Assembly (NCBI GenBank): GCA_963556195.1
Contig: OY744531.1
Location: 50,671,700 to 50,735,699, forward strand
Length of the DNA: 64,000 bases
Direction of reading: 5' to 3'
DNA from: Sepiola atlantica
Taxonomy: Eukaryota; Mollusca; Cephalopoda; Sepiida; Sepiolidae
The notes beneath the pieces were generated by a model. That model ran no database searches, was not told the DNA's origin, and was given only the letters and a program-made list of their open reading frames with translations. Shown piece by piece: positions 10,241 to 21,195 of this stretch (its first letter is position 1; the number at the start of each line of letters is the position of its first letter). Both the position numbers and the translations under genes were made by a program.

Positions 10241-12520
10241 CGTCTAACATATTCTACCATCTTTTGACAGAACAAATACAACACTATTATGCTACCATCT
10301 TTGACAGAACAAATACTACACTATTCTACCATCTTTTGACAGAACAAATACTACACTATTATTCTACCATCTTTTGACAGAACAAATACTACACTATTAT
10401 GCTACCATCTTTTGACAGAACAAATACTACACTATTATGCTACCATCTTTGACAGAACAAATACTACACTATTATTCTACCATCTTTTGACAGAAAAAAT
10501 ACTACACTATTATTCTACCATCTTTTGACAGAACAAATACTACACTATTCTACCATCTTTTGACAGAACAAATACTACACTATTCTACCATCTTTTGACA
10601 GAACAAATACTACACTATTATTCTACCATCTTTGACAGAAAAAATACTACACTATTCTACCATCTTTTGACAGAACAAATACTACACTATTATTCTACCA
10701 TCTTTTGACAGAACAAATACTACACGATTCTACCATCTTTTGACAGAACAAATACTACACTATTATGCTACCATCTTTGACAGAACAAATACTACACTAT
10801 TATTCTACCATCTTTTGACAGAACAAATACTACACTATTCTACCATCTTTTGACAGAAAAAATACTACACTATTATTCTACCATCTTTTGACAGAACAAA
10901 TACTACACTATTCTACCATTTTTGACAGAACAAATACTACACTATTATTCTACCATCTTTTGACAGAACAAATACTACACTATTATGCTACCATCTTTTG
11001 ACAGAACAAATACTACACTATTCTACCATCTTTTCACAGAAAAAATACTACACTATTATTCTACCATCTTTGACAGAACAAATACTACACTATTCTACCC
11101 TCTTTTGACAGAACAAATACTACACTATTCTACCATCTTTTGACAGAAAAAATACTACACTATTATTCTACCATCTTTGACAGAACAAATACTACACTAT
11201 TATTCTACCATCTTTTGACAGAACAAATACTACACTATTATTCTACCATCTTTTGACAGAACAAATACTACACTATTCTACCATCTTTTGACAGAAAAAA
11301 TACTACACTATTATTCTACCATCTTTGACAGAACAAATACTACACTATTCTACCATCTTTTGACAGAACAAATACTACACTATTATTCTACCATCTTTTG
11401 ACAGAACAAATACTACACGATTCTACCATCTTTTGACAGAACAAATACTACACTATTATGCTACCATCTTTGACAGAACAAATACTACACTATTATTCTA
11501 CCATCTTTTGACAGAACAAATACTACACTATTATGCTACCATCTTTGACAGAACAAATACTACACTATTATTCTACCATCTTTTGACAGAACAAATACTA
11601 CACTATTATTCTACCATCTTTGACAGAACAAATACTACACTATTCTACCATCTTTTGACAGAAAAAATACTACACTATTTTACCATCTTTTGACAGAACA
11701 AATACTACACTATTCTACCATCTTTGACAGAACAAATACTACACTATTATTCTACCATCTTTTGACAGAACAAATACTACACTATTATTCTACCATCTTT
11801 TGACAGAACAAATACTACACTATTATTCTACCATCTTTTGACAGAACAAATACTACACTATTATGCTACCATCTTTTGACAGAACAAATACTACACTATT
11901 ATTCTACCATCTTTTGACAGAACAAATACTACACTATTCTACCATCTTTTGACAGAACAAATACTACACTATTATGCTACCATCTTTTGACAGAACAAAT
12001 ACTACACTATTCTACCATCTTTTGACAGAAAAAATACTACACTATTCTACCATCTTTTGACAGAACAAATACTACACTATTCTACCATCTTTTGACAGAA
12101 CAAATACTACACTATTATTCTACCATCTTTTGACAGAACAAATACTACACTATTCTACCATCTTTGACAGAACAAATACTACACTATTATTCTACCATCT
12201 TTTGACAGAACAAATACTACACTATTATTCTACCATCTTTTGACAGAACAAATACTACACTATTATTCTACCATCTTTTGACAGAACAAATACTACACTA
12301 TTATGCTACCATCTTTTGACAGAACAAATACTACACTATTCTACCATCTTTTGACAGAACAAATACTACACTATTCTACCATCTTTTGACAGAACAAATA
12401 CTACACTATTATGCTACCATCTTTTGACAGAACAAATACTACACTATTCTACCATCTTTTGACAGAAAAAATACTACACTATTATTCTACCATCATTTGA
12501 CAGAACAAATACTACACTGT
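10240..12520. repeat. 2.3-kb minisatellite, 34-38-bp units
   Basis: About 62 head-to-tail units. The full unit is built from TTTTGACAGAACAAATACTA followed by CACTATTATTCTACCATC. Variants lack ATT, lack one T, or read AAAAAAT, TATTATGC or CACGATTC. Higher-order structure is visible: a multi-unit block ending at 11880 recurs 440 bp later, and the CACGATTC variant with flanking units recurs 693 bp apart (10721 and 11414). On the minus strand every unit holds GTGTAGTATTTGTTCTGT, one base from the U2 snRNA branch-point segment. It gives an 86-codon repetitive frame (11433-11693) that I do not regard as coding. Confidence 0.95.
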
Positions 12521-12779
12521 GATCCCAGCCCGAAGGCAAATAAAGTGTATTTTAGTTCAAGTTTCACGTTCTACACAACAGCAACATCAGATGAAATTAA
12601 AAAACAGCATCTATAGTTTTGCATTTTCGGCGATTGGGCGATCCCATCTTTTAAAAAGGGGATGGAGGGTGATAACGTACGTACGAGCAAGAAATTGCGT
12701 ATTATTATATAGATTTTCACTGTTTATCTTTCGGTATTAAATCACCATAAAAGGGTTCATTTTTCGTTAAAAATGCATG

Positions 12780-13125
12780 CATGGTATAGAAGGAAATGAT
12801 ATGAAAATGATACGATGGATGTGTAATGCGAGTCTTAAAGACAGGCTTAGTTCTGATGACCTCAGAGGAATATTAAACCTGTATAATATAGGGAGATGTG
12901 TGCAGAACAGGATACTTTGATGGTATCGCCATGTTGAAAGAAAGGGTGAGAGTTCTTGGGTTCGTAGATGTAGAACAGTTAAGGTATCAGGTCCAGTTCA
13001 CAGGGGATGGTCAAGAAAAACATAGGAGGAAGTGATAAGAATCGACTTGAGAAAAAGAGAGATAAACAAAGATCTGGCCAAAGGTAGGTTAGTTTAGAAG
13101 TCAATTTCTTGAGGTCACTGGAAAA
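12780..13125 (+). mobile_element. LINE 3' end of polymerase (GHV box)
   Basis: The plus strand encodes, with stops, the terminal part of a LINE polymerase: M-x-RWMCN-SLKDRLSSDDLR, then R-x-x-RHVERK-GES (the usual WYGHV box), CRTVKVSG, and K-T-x-EEVIRIDLR. It ends at the junction with the next LINE at about 13125. Relatives are 28190-28890, 45545-45895 (+), 15530-16420 and 38487-38870 (-). Confidence 0.75.
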
Positions 13126-13740
13126 ATGGTTGGATCATTCTACCACTCCAAAAAGTATCTCACTTTTGAAGTGATCCTCTACCTGTATAAGAGTCAGATA
13201 CATCCTAGTATGGAGTACTTCTGCCACATGTGGGGAGGTGCTGCTCAGAGCACCCTTTCCTACCTTGACAGAGTACAAAAGCGACTTCAAAATCTGGTGA
13301 GCGATGTCCTATTCTCAACCCTACAGCTTCTCTCTCACACGCTGTTAGTCTTTCTCTACTCTATCGTTATTTTTATGACAGGTTCTCGACTGAGCTTCAA
13401 TCTATGTAACCCCCCCCCCCCTAGTAATAAATTCACAACAAAAACTCTTCTAACTACAACCACTGTCAATAAATTCCCTTTCTCCTTTTGTGTACCTAGA
13501 ACTAAGCGGATTTTCCATGAGCAAAGTTTCTTTTCTAGAACTACCCGTCTGTGGCACAAAGTACCACAGGGCTACTTCTCCGTTGACTACACCATTGCGG
13601 TTTTCAAGTCCAATGTAAATAAATTCTTGTTGAGCCGTCCTTTTAAATAATCAATTTCTGACTAGGTTCAACTGTCATTACTAATCCCCTTGATGTTTCA
13701 CCGTCCACCTGTCAAACAAAATATCCCTTCTCTTTGAGTG
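13126..13740 (+). mobile_element. LINE polymerase C-terminus (Jockey/CR1-like)
   Basis: A 174-codon open frame (13126-13650) reads as the C-terminal part of a non-LTR polymerase: LYKSQIHPSMEYFCHMWGGA (residues ~20-40), LSYLDRVQKRL, LLSHT where the family has LSHRR, then FFSRTTRLWHKVP and FKSNVNKFLLSRP at the end. The start is not a true initiation codon. The GGGGGG tract and the altered LSHRR box suggest decay. Relatives are at 16760, 29050, 33895, 36800, 46650 and 47575. Confidence 0.8.
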
Positions 13741-13890
13741 GCCTTTGGACCTTAATAAGCTCGTTTGTAAAAAAAGATACATGCCAACATGTAAAACGGA
13801 CATAAAACCGATGGTTATGCTGCTACTGCTGCTGATGATGATGGAGGAGGAGGAGGAGGAGGAGGAAGAGGAGGAGGAGGAGGACAAGCG
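13740..13890 (+). mobile_element. LINE 3' tail with GAT/GAG run
   Basis: TACATGCCAACATGTAAAACGGACATAAAACCGATGG is the conserved LINE 3' end, followed by CTG, GAT and GAG trinucleotides up to 13885. Confidence 0.6.
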
Positions 13891-14224
13891 AAACCCACCA
13901 CTGATTTAGTGTTGTATCCACAATGTAAAGAGAGCAATTTTGAACCTAGCAGATTTTAGTACAATGAAATGTTATGTTAATGTCGATACCAATTATTTGA
14001 ACGGGCAGCATCAAGGGGAATGATTTACCTCTAGGGAATTGTAAATGAAAGATTTACTTAAGCTGAGATTGGCGGAAATTACCTCAGCAAGGAAAAGATT
14101 TATTTCCACTCAAATTTAAGGAACAGATTTAACGCTAGTGAAATGTAAAAAAAAAAAATTTAACATTAGTGAGACGAACAAAAATATGCTCTCTCTGATT
14201 GCATATTTTTGCTAGTTTATATAA

Positions 14225-14600
14225 CAAACGAACATATATTACAGGAGAAGGTAATGCCCAGGAGGATGGTCTGATGACAACAGAACTGATACTACATTAC
14301 CCTACCTCCCGACAAAAAGATAGGAGGTAATGCCTGGGAGGATAGTATCATGATAACAGAACAGATGCTACACTATTCCCCCTCCCCCAAATAAATAAAG
14401 AAGGCAATGCTTGGGAGGATGGTATTATGGCAACAAAATCAATACTACACTATAAACCTCCCCCCGGAATTGGACATTGAAAGATAGTACATTAGTCTGA
14501 AATCATATAGTAAAATGAATGGTGCATTAAAAGGTAGTGACAGTATTGTTTCGGATTCAGACAGACAGATACAAAATCTCCATTAGTAATAGATTTGTAG
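14225..14600 (-). repeat. Composite repeat with U2-like tandem units
   Basis: Three units of ~85 bp each carry, on the minus strand, a version of TGTAGTATCTGTTCTGT followed by TCATGA and a CCTCC...GGGAGG paired block. After them come TGTACTATCTTTCAATG and TTGTATCTGTCTGTCTGAA. The whole order recurs at 61530-61790 on the plus strand. Confidence 0.65.
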
Positions 14601-14727
14601 ACATATATTTTATATATAAAAAGTCTGTAAACTATAGATTATATTTACTCATTGATGGGAATCTGACGAGTACTACCACTCCACGACAGGAATGGCAACT
14701 AAGGATCATACCCCAAATCGTGATTTG

Positions 14728-14728
<1 letters not shown>

Positions 14729-14819
<91 letters not shown>
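14729..14819. repeat. (TA)n-(GA)n compound microsatellite
   Basis: About 32 TA units followed by about 13 GA units. Confidence 0.95.
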
Positions 14820-15084
14820 TATAGTTGACTTAATCATTGAGGCCTGGATTGAATCACGAACCCAGCATTTACTAAGTTAATGATCGATTAGTACCAGTTT
14901 CATTACTGTTAATCAAATTGTATTTATACATGGGATTGGCAGAGAACCCTCCTCTGTCTATGGATAGAAAACTTAGAAAAGGGAGCCTTTTTTTTTTTAG
15001 ATGTCAAACAAAAATATATTTAACTCTAGTGAAATGTAAAAAAATAGATTTCACTCTAGTTTAGTGGTTTTTTATTTTGTTTTT

Positions 15085-15350
15085 CTGGGTTTTTTTTATG
15101 GAAATCGCTTCAGACAAGGCATGAAGCTACTTGATGTAAGGAGCTAAAAGAAAAATACCATTCCAAGGTCAAAAACTAGCCAACGATAAGTGGTAGATGG
15201 ATAGATTCCGGCCCAGAAAACAGCAATTCTCCCCTATTTATCAGAAACATCGCTCATGAAATGTGAGTATTATAAAACAAAATAAGAGAAGCAAGAGTTA
15301 CGAGGCTGCTGAAAGTAAACCCAAGCTCCATTTTCAAAAATAGATTTGAC
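15085..15350 (-). mobile_element. LINE 3' fragment
   Basis: Same order of words as 7015-7215: GGAAATCGCTTCAGACAAGGC, TACTTGATGTAAGGAGCTAAA, AACGATAAGTGG, GATTCCGGCCCAGAAAACAG, GAGTTACGAGGCTGCTGAAAG. Confidence 0.6.
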
Positions 15351-15392
15351 CCCAGTATGATGTCAAAAATAGATTCAACCATAATGTGGTGT

Positions 15393-15401
15393 TAAAATAG
15401 A

Positions 15402-15454
<53 letters not shown>

Positions 15455-15457
15455 TCG

Positions 15458-15515
<58 letters not shown>

Positions 15516-15535
15516 TATTATTATTATTATAATAA
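15393..15535. repeat. (GTC)n-(ATC)n-(ATT)n compound microsatellite
   Basis: About 20 GTC units, about 20 ATC units, then ATT units. It abuts the 3' end of the minus-strand LINE, so it is probably that element's expanded tail. Confidence 0.95.
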
Positions 15536-15892
15536 TATTTTATTTAACATCCGTTTTACATGCTGGCATAGATTGTACAGCTTTTAGAAAGTGACTTCTA
15601 AACTAATCTATCTCTGACCAGGTCTTTATTTATCCTTTTTTTTCTCAAGTCCATTCTTATCACTTCCTCCCAGGCCTTCTCCAGTGAACTGAACCTGCTA
15701 TCTCAAGTGTTTTACATCTACTAACACAAAAACTCTCATCCATTCTGTCAATGTGACCATACCATCAAAGTTTCCTGTTCTACACACATCTCCTTATACT
15801 GTCCAGGTTTAATCTTCCTAACATCTAAGCTTGTCTTTAAGACTCTCATTACGCATCCATTGTATAATTCTCATATCATTTCTCGCTACTCA
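15536..15892 (-). mobile_element. LINE 3' part, first segment of an interrupted copy
   Basis: Minus-strand reading gives the LINE end ATGCCAGCATGTAAAACGG, and inside it the polymerase motifs W-x-GHIDRMDES, CKTLEIAG and the basic KWTW-like tail seen in 45545-45895. The copy stops at 15892 and resumes at 16326; flanking sequence reads on when the insert is ignored. Confidence 0.7.
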
Positions 15893-16325
15893 TATAGATG
15901 ACACACCATGTTTCCGTGACTTCGTCATCAGCGTTCGGACAGGTTACGGAAGCACCCAAGAGTTGAGGAGGCGAAAACTGCCAAATGCTAAATTGAAGAC
16001 TGGCAGCCGATAAATTACGACGAAGAAAATAAAACTAAAATACATATATAAAAATATAGAACAACCAACTTATTAATCGATGTTTACTTTTGTTTGTTTT
16101 CTGTCAAACGAACCATTGTTAATTAAATGTTTTTAAATAATGTTTTTTTTGTTTTTGTACCGGAAAGATTATAAAAATGATTTTTTTTTGTTATTGAACG
16201 CGATTAATTTCTTCCAAAAGTTATCAGCTGCTTAGTTAATAGTTTCGTCAACTCTCGGGCGCTTCCGATACCTGCCCAAAAGTTGATGACGTGAAGTCAC
16301 GAAAACATGGTGTGTCATCTATAAG
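15893..16325. mobile_element. Fold-back (MITE-like) element inside a LINE
   Basis: Arms of ~95 bp are inverted: TATAGATGACACACCATGTT at 15894 faces AACATGGTGTGTCATCTATA at 16304-16323, and inner arm words are ACTTCGTCATCAGCG, AGGTTACGGAAGC and AGAGTTGA. The centre (15990-16215) is AT-rich and non-coding. The outer TATA at both ends suits a TA target site as used by mariner-type elements, but is also part of the palindrome. Each arm holds a hammerhead-like core: in the left arm (minus strand) CTGATGA 15925-15931 and GAAA 15911-15914; in the right arm TTGATGA 16283-16289 and GAAA 16301-16304. Confidence 0.7.
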
Positions 16326-16420
16326 AGTACCCATTTCTGTCCAGGCAACGCATAACCTCAACCCTTACTGGCCAGGTTTTACTTCCATACATCATCACAT
16401 TGCGTGCAAATTTCTTCTTT
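16326..16420 (-). mobile_element. LINE polymerase fragment, second segment
   Basis: On the minus strand: V-x-x-VMMYGSKTWPVRVEVMRCLD, the YGSETW box that precedes the C-terminal region in 28190-28890. It continues the copy at 15536-15892 across the fold-back insertion. Confidence 0.65.
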
Positions 16421-16759
16421 TCTTTTCACTACCTCTTTTACTCAGCACTACTTTTCTCTCATCCTTGCCTTTGTATCACGTTATCATGCCTCCCCCCCCC
16501 CCCTTTTTTATTTTTAGATGCGGAAGAATAAATAAAAAAGACTTTAAAAATAATCTTGTATTTGTTAAAAAAATTAGGGCAGACAAATTCTAACAATCCA
16601 CTTCGTTATTTTAATGAATTGTTCTTGTATAATTTTAAAGAGAATTATCTCCCTTACTAGATTGAAAGCGCGTGTAAAGCAGTCCATCATGAAAGAAAGA
16701 GAAATTATGGTTTTATATTTAGATTACACAGCAGGAACTCGTTTTCTACCACATCGAAA

Positions 16760-16930
16760 AAAGACTTTCCTTTCTCTCTCCATATGACTAGCATCAGGCG
16801 GAATTTTCATGGACAGAGCTTTTTTTGCAAGGACTTCCCGTCTGTGGAACATATCACTGCAAGACTGCTTTCCTGCTGATTATAACTTTATCATCCTAAA
16901 ATCCAATGTTAAAAACCCACCCTATGAGTT
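16760..16930 (+). mobile_element. Short LINE C-terminal fragment
   Basis: GCATCAGGCGGAATTTTCATGGACAGAGC and ACTTCCCGTCTGTGGAAC correspond to the FF-x-RT-RLW region of the 13126-13740 LINE, followed by TTTATCATC.TAAAATCCAATGTTAAAAA (the FKSNVNK region). Frameshifted. Confidence 0.6.
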
Positions 16931-17320
16931 CAAAAATTAAATTTTTCTGAAAAATTTGGGGAAAATTGACGGGAATTATGTGTTCTGAATAATTCCCCCC
17001 TACCCGACTTCAAGTTAAATTTTTTTGAAATTGAATGCAATCAAAGACTTTTTCTTTCTACATATTCAGAAAAGGGATAAAAAAATGTTTTCAGATAGAT
17101 GGAAACAGAATTTTTCCATCTTGTTTCTGTTGATGACTGTAAAGTGGGGGGGGGGCCCAAGTCAAAAAGTGAGGGGGCTTGAGCCCCCTACCCCCCGGTG
17201 CCGCCGTCCATGATATATATAAGTATTTCATGTATCCACATAAAATTTTATAAGGCGATATAATTTTGTATGTATCAATTTTCAGTATTTACTTCAACAG
17301 TGCTCGATACGTAAGTAGAG
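16930..17320. repeat. AT-rich sequence with G and C runs, unclassified
   Basis: Holds a G run (17145-17155) and two short inverted GGGGGCTTGAGCCCCC blocks at 17170-17195. May be the end of an unknown repeat. The 62-codon open frame across it has no recognisable motif. Confidence 0.35.
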
Positions 17321-17321
17321 C

Positions 17322-17490
17322 TAGGTAGTAAGCTATGAAAATATATTTATGCCAATTAAGCTACACAGAGGCTCCTGCATTTCATCCCCGAGGAAATCTT
17401 CAGGCTAAAATGAAGATTCCCCCCCCCCCGGGATGAAACGCGGGAGCCTCTGTGTAGCTTAATTGCCATAAATATATTTTCATAGCTTAC

Positions 17491-17496
<6 letters not shown>
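17322..17496. repeat. Long hairpin with ~63-bp arms
   Basis: Left arm 17322-17391 and right arm 17427-17491 are near-perfect inverted copies, including AATTAAGCTACACAGAGGCT and its complement. The ~35-bp centre itself pairs (GAAATCTTCA with TGAAGATTC), so the whole 165-170 bp can fold as one stem with a C-run bulge. Confidence 0.85.
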
Positions 17497-17521
<25 letters not shown>

Positions 17522-17545
17522 ATTATTATTATTATTATTATCATT
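17491..17545. repeat. (TA)n-(ATT)n microsatellite
   Basis: About 12 TA and 8 ATT units directly next to the hairpin. Confidence 0.9.
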
Positions 17546-17924
17546 ATGAGCAAGGATTTCAGCTTTTCACTTTGTCCATCGGCTGCAGCTATTTCTTTAG
17601 GGCATTAAACCATATTCCGCTACCTCTTTCTAGTTTTGCCTAATTCTCAGTGTTGATATTTGAAGCGTTGATATCACACATGCAAACACTTCTATGACGC
17701 ACCTATTTTCGTTACTAGAGGCCAATTTACCATAGAGAGTATCCTTAGGAATGCAGTTATCCTCCATATTGTGCACATTAAAAAATAGAGGAAGAAGAAA
17801 ATATAACATGAGTTATGTCTCTGTTTCAATATTTATATGTGTAAATAACTATTTCTTTACATGTAACACTACAGGACATAATTCAGTATATATTCAAGCA
17901 CCACAAGCAGCTGACTGAAGTATC

Positions 17925-18160
17925 AGTATCGTTTGTAATGCCAACACGACAAGCACTTTCTTTTGCCAAGTGAATCTATATAAAGTTGTAATGCATGTCT
18001 ATGTGTTTGTTCACAAACTTTTGATAGGGTTTTGGAGATAGATCCACATAACCATATACATTCTTAAACTACATTATCCAGAGTATTTGTATAAGTATAT
18101 TTTATTTTGATCAAAGGGGTACAATAATACTGTGAAGTCTGTGTTCATGCCAAACATCCA
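17925..18160 (-). repeat. Reverse copy of the 9.9-kb unit
   Basis: Reading the minus strand gives GGATGTTTGGCATGAACACA, AGTATTATTGTACCC, ATACTTATACAAATACTCTGG and GGATCTATCTCCAAAACCCT, in the same order as each unit at 9905-10240. Confidence 0.65.
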
Positions 18161-18184
18161 TGAATAGCGAATATATCTTTTGTA

Positions 18185-18560
18185 TTGTATGGATTATTCG
18201 AACAATTGTTCTCATCTTGGCTGTTATTCTCACAACGTTTCGACCGATGTAACCTCCGACCTTTTTCAGGTACATCTCATCGAACTCAGCAATCTCTATG
18301 TCGAACTCAGGAATCTGTACGGAATTTCAAAGAGAACCCTTTATTTAATCCATGGTATAGCTTGCTCTCGCTCCATCAGTCATAACCGGGTAGAAATCTT
18401 AAGTAATAAATAAAGGGTTCCCAAGTTCCACATACAGATTCCCGAGTTCAATGAGATGCACCTGAGGAAAGTCGGAGGTTACATCGGTCGAAACGTTGTG
18501 AGAATAACATCCAAGATGAGAACAGTAGTCCAAATAATCCAAATCATACAAATTATCAAT
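18185..18560. mobile_element. Fold-back element with ~145-bp arms
   Basis: Arms 18195-18345 and 18405-18548 are inverted copies sharing TTCTCATCTTGG, ATTCTCACAACGTTTCGACC, GATGTAACCTCCGAC and AAGGGTTC/GAACCCTT. The ~60-bp spacer has no coding content. The GTCGAAACGTTGTGAGAAT word recalls PLE and hammerhead-bearing repeats, but no stem II can be formed. Two overlapping 66-77-codon frames here are by-products. Confidence 0.75.
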
Positions 18561-19024
18561 CCTCATCTAAAAAATTCCGAAACATGATATAACTTTTTAT
18601 TGATTTTATTTGATTTATAACTTGAAAATTATAAATAAAAAATTAATAAGAATAGAAATGGTAATATGCAGTTCAGGGATCAAGGCAATATTACAATAGG
18701 GTCCTTATTCATTGCCGGGAAATGCTGAGTATTTCTTGAGGGGGGCGTAAAGAATACAAACTTACCGAAGATTATTTCAATAAATATCCCTGCACTTACA
18801 CCCTATCTCACACAACCAATACTGAGTATGCACCATCCCCAAAACTGAATATTATAAAATGCAAAATATAAGAATGAAAAATGTCATATGGTTTTATGGA
18901 CTGGGGACAGGAGAACATAGGTTTCCTCATTCAATTTCGGGTAATGCGGGGGTGATCCTTCTAGTTTTATTATAAAGGTTTCTAGAGAAAACAGGAGTTT
19001 TATTTTTGTTTCACAATAGTAATG

Positions 19025-19760
19025 AAAGATATGTTTTTATGTATTTTTCTCTCTATTTTAATCATAAATGAGGACAAAACAAAGCCGCTCTCTCTAAGGA
19101 ATGAAAAATATAAGAAAAGAAAATCAGAAACGGAAAAAGTGAACATTCTCCGACCATATATCTCACCAGACAACAGTATAGACCTAAACAACTTAATTCA
19201 TGCATGGATGAAATCGGTAATGTCGAGATTAAACAAAATATTTGCCAAAAGAATGAATCAACAAAGCCTGGATGGGAAACTAGATTGCAAGCACAAATAA
19301 ACAAATTACAAAAAGAAGCTAAAGCTGTGACTTAGATGAAAGATCAGAAAACAATGGAAGAGGAAAAATATGGTTGACAAAGAAGAAGAAAGACTAAACA
19401 AGAAACATGAAGAACTAAAACAAAAAATACTAGCAAAAGAAAGAAGACCAAGAAGATGGAAATACAAACCTGAACAGTACAAACAAAATAGGGCTTTTGA
19501 AAATAATGAAAACAAGTTTTACCAAAACGTAAACTGAAGGGGGACAAAACAGAAAAACTGGACGCGACAGAAACAAGATAATTCTGGAGCAATGTATGGG
19601 AAAGGCGACTAAACTAAAATAGAAATGCCGAGTGGTCGAAAACAAGAAAAAAGAGTTTCAGGAAATTGAAGAAACAGAAACCGTAATTAATGAAAAAACA
19701 CTCAAGACGACCTTAAGAAAAATGGCAAACTGGGAAGTTCTGAACACGACAGAATAAATG
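19025..19760 (+). mobile_element. LINE fragment, pre-reverse-transcriptase region
   Basis: Very Lys- and Glu-rich frames with shifts. Plus-strand motifs include PGWETRLQAQINKLQKEAK (from ~19255), then R-R-P-R-x-WKYKPEQYKQNRAFENNE-KFYQ (19445-19535) and FWSNVWERR (19580). This order (W-x-x-RL-x-x-QI, then YKQN-x-x-F-x-x-N-x-x-x-FY, then FW) is what I recall from the region ahead of the RT domain in R2/R4-type LINEs of molluscs and flatworms. The long hydrophobic minus-strand frames opposite it are antisense shadows. Clade is tentative. Confidence 0.6.
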
Positions 19761-20523
19761 GATTCTGATTTTAAATATTCACGAGCCTATATGAAAGGTT
19801 AATACAAGCTTAAAAGATGTATATGTGCAAAGCAGACATGTTGGAGTGACTGACTAAACTATAAAATAAATATATTATATCTAAATAATATCAGTTTCAA
19901 GACGGGTATACACAATATGTATAGCATTTTGAGCTACACATTTGCATACTTAGCAATATATTAGATATACATATGTAAATCCATCCAGTAAGTAACGAAA
20001 CGTCATTTATTTTTGACAGCTTACTTTTTTAGTTACTTACTAAACGTCATTTATTTGAAAGAAAATCGTTTATCTTAATTCTTTGGGTGAGTAGTAAGGG
20101 TCGGTTTCCGAGGCACACACCCAAAATTGTAAAGTTTGCAAACAAAAATGTGTACCCACGTTACTCACTATTTTACCTGGAATATGTATCCCATAATTCA
20201 TTAGTTTAGGAGTTTACTCCGCATGTACATAGTATTGATGCTCACGTGTACACACTGGTCCGCTTAAAATTTGATTGCATAATATACCTCAAAATGTAAT
20301 GTAGAGCAATTCTTTTCTGTATTAAATTTTTTGTATCTCGCTTATTTTAAACAAAATTTTCAGGGGGGGGGGGGGCGAGTTTAGGTTGGAAGTATACCCC
20401 CTAAATAGTAATGTTTGAAAAAAATGTGTTCAGGTTACTCACCGTGTTGCCTAGAATCTATATTCTATAATTCATATTCATTAGTATAAGAGTGAATCTT
20501 AAACATAAAAGTGCACACACACA

Positions 20524-20632
<109 letters not shown>

Positions 20633-20698
20633 GAGATGAAAGATGGGAATAAAAAATTGTAAAGATACAATAATTATTAGAACATCAAAAGTTCAGAG

Positions 20699-20772
20699 CA
20701 AGAAACTTCATACCCTTAATCCATGGATTTTCAAAGATAAACTCTTCTCATCAGAGTATAGGGAATTCAACA
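20699..20772 (-). ncRNA. Hammerhead ribozyme motif (type I)
   Basis: Minus-strand core: CTGATGA (20748-20754), stem II GAAGA/TCTTT with loop GTTTA (20733-20747), then GAAA (20729-20732). The stem III side is the 12-nt palindrome AATCCATGGATT (20718-20729), followed by A as position 17. Stem I pairs weakly (first two pairs, then an internal loop). A self-complementary stem III is what PLE-type hammerheads use to act as dimers. It lies 14 bp from a TA array (20786). Self-cleavage is untested. Confidence 0.7.
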
Positions 20773-20781
20773 TTTAAATAT

Positions 20782-20785
<4 letters not shown>

Positions 20786-20842
<57 letters not shown>
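20786..20842. repeat. (AT)n microsatellite
   Basis: About 28 AT units next to the hammerhead motif. Confidence 0.95.
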
Positions 20843-20849
<7 letters not shown>

Positions 20850-20879
20850 CATATACACTCTCCATTAAAAATAACGAAA

Positions 20880-21195
20880 AAAATTATGCTTTATATAAAA
20901 TCATAGAAGTACGTCGGTAATTTAATTTTTCATAAATAAATTATTATTATCATTCCTGATGATCTGAAAAAAATACCAATCGTTTATTTTTTATTTAGAG
21001 CGGAAGATTTCTTTCGAAATTAATTTCAGGCGACTTTCTCATTTCTCTTCACTACTTGAAATGGTATCGCCCGGGGGCTTAAAAAGGGTATTTTTTTACT
21101 CGCTTACATTTGTTTAATGGGTCGCATTTATATTTGTTTATTTATATACAAATAAATACACATTGGGCTTTATTATAGAGTGACGGATAAACATA
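20880..21195 (+). repeat. Dispersed ~310-bp repeat, copy 1
   Basis: Shares with 35880-36230: CATT.CTGATGA.CT.AAAAA, GTTTATTTTTTATTTA.AG, GAAGATTTCTTTC-like, CTTGAAATGGT, TTTTTTTACTCGCT.AC and TACAAATAAATAC.CATTGG.CTTTATTATA. Inverted parts are at 27510-27690 and 35095-35235. Class unknown. Confidence 0.7.

Noticed and set aside
10245..12520. CRISPR-like array (short regular units)
   Set aside because: Units are directly adjacent with no unique spacers and the setting is eukaryotic; it is a minisatellite.
14240..14290. CTGATGA in the composite repeat as a hammerhead
   Set aside because: No GAAA follows at a usable distance and no stem II forms.
18440..18510. Hammerhead-like CTGAGGA...GTCGAAACG in the right arm of the fold-back
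   Set aside because: The CTGATGA box is altered in both arms and the bases between the boxes cannot form a stem II.
19062..19645. Several hydrophobic minus-strand frames
   Set aside because: Antisense of a Lys/Glu-rich LINE region on the plus strand.
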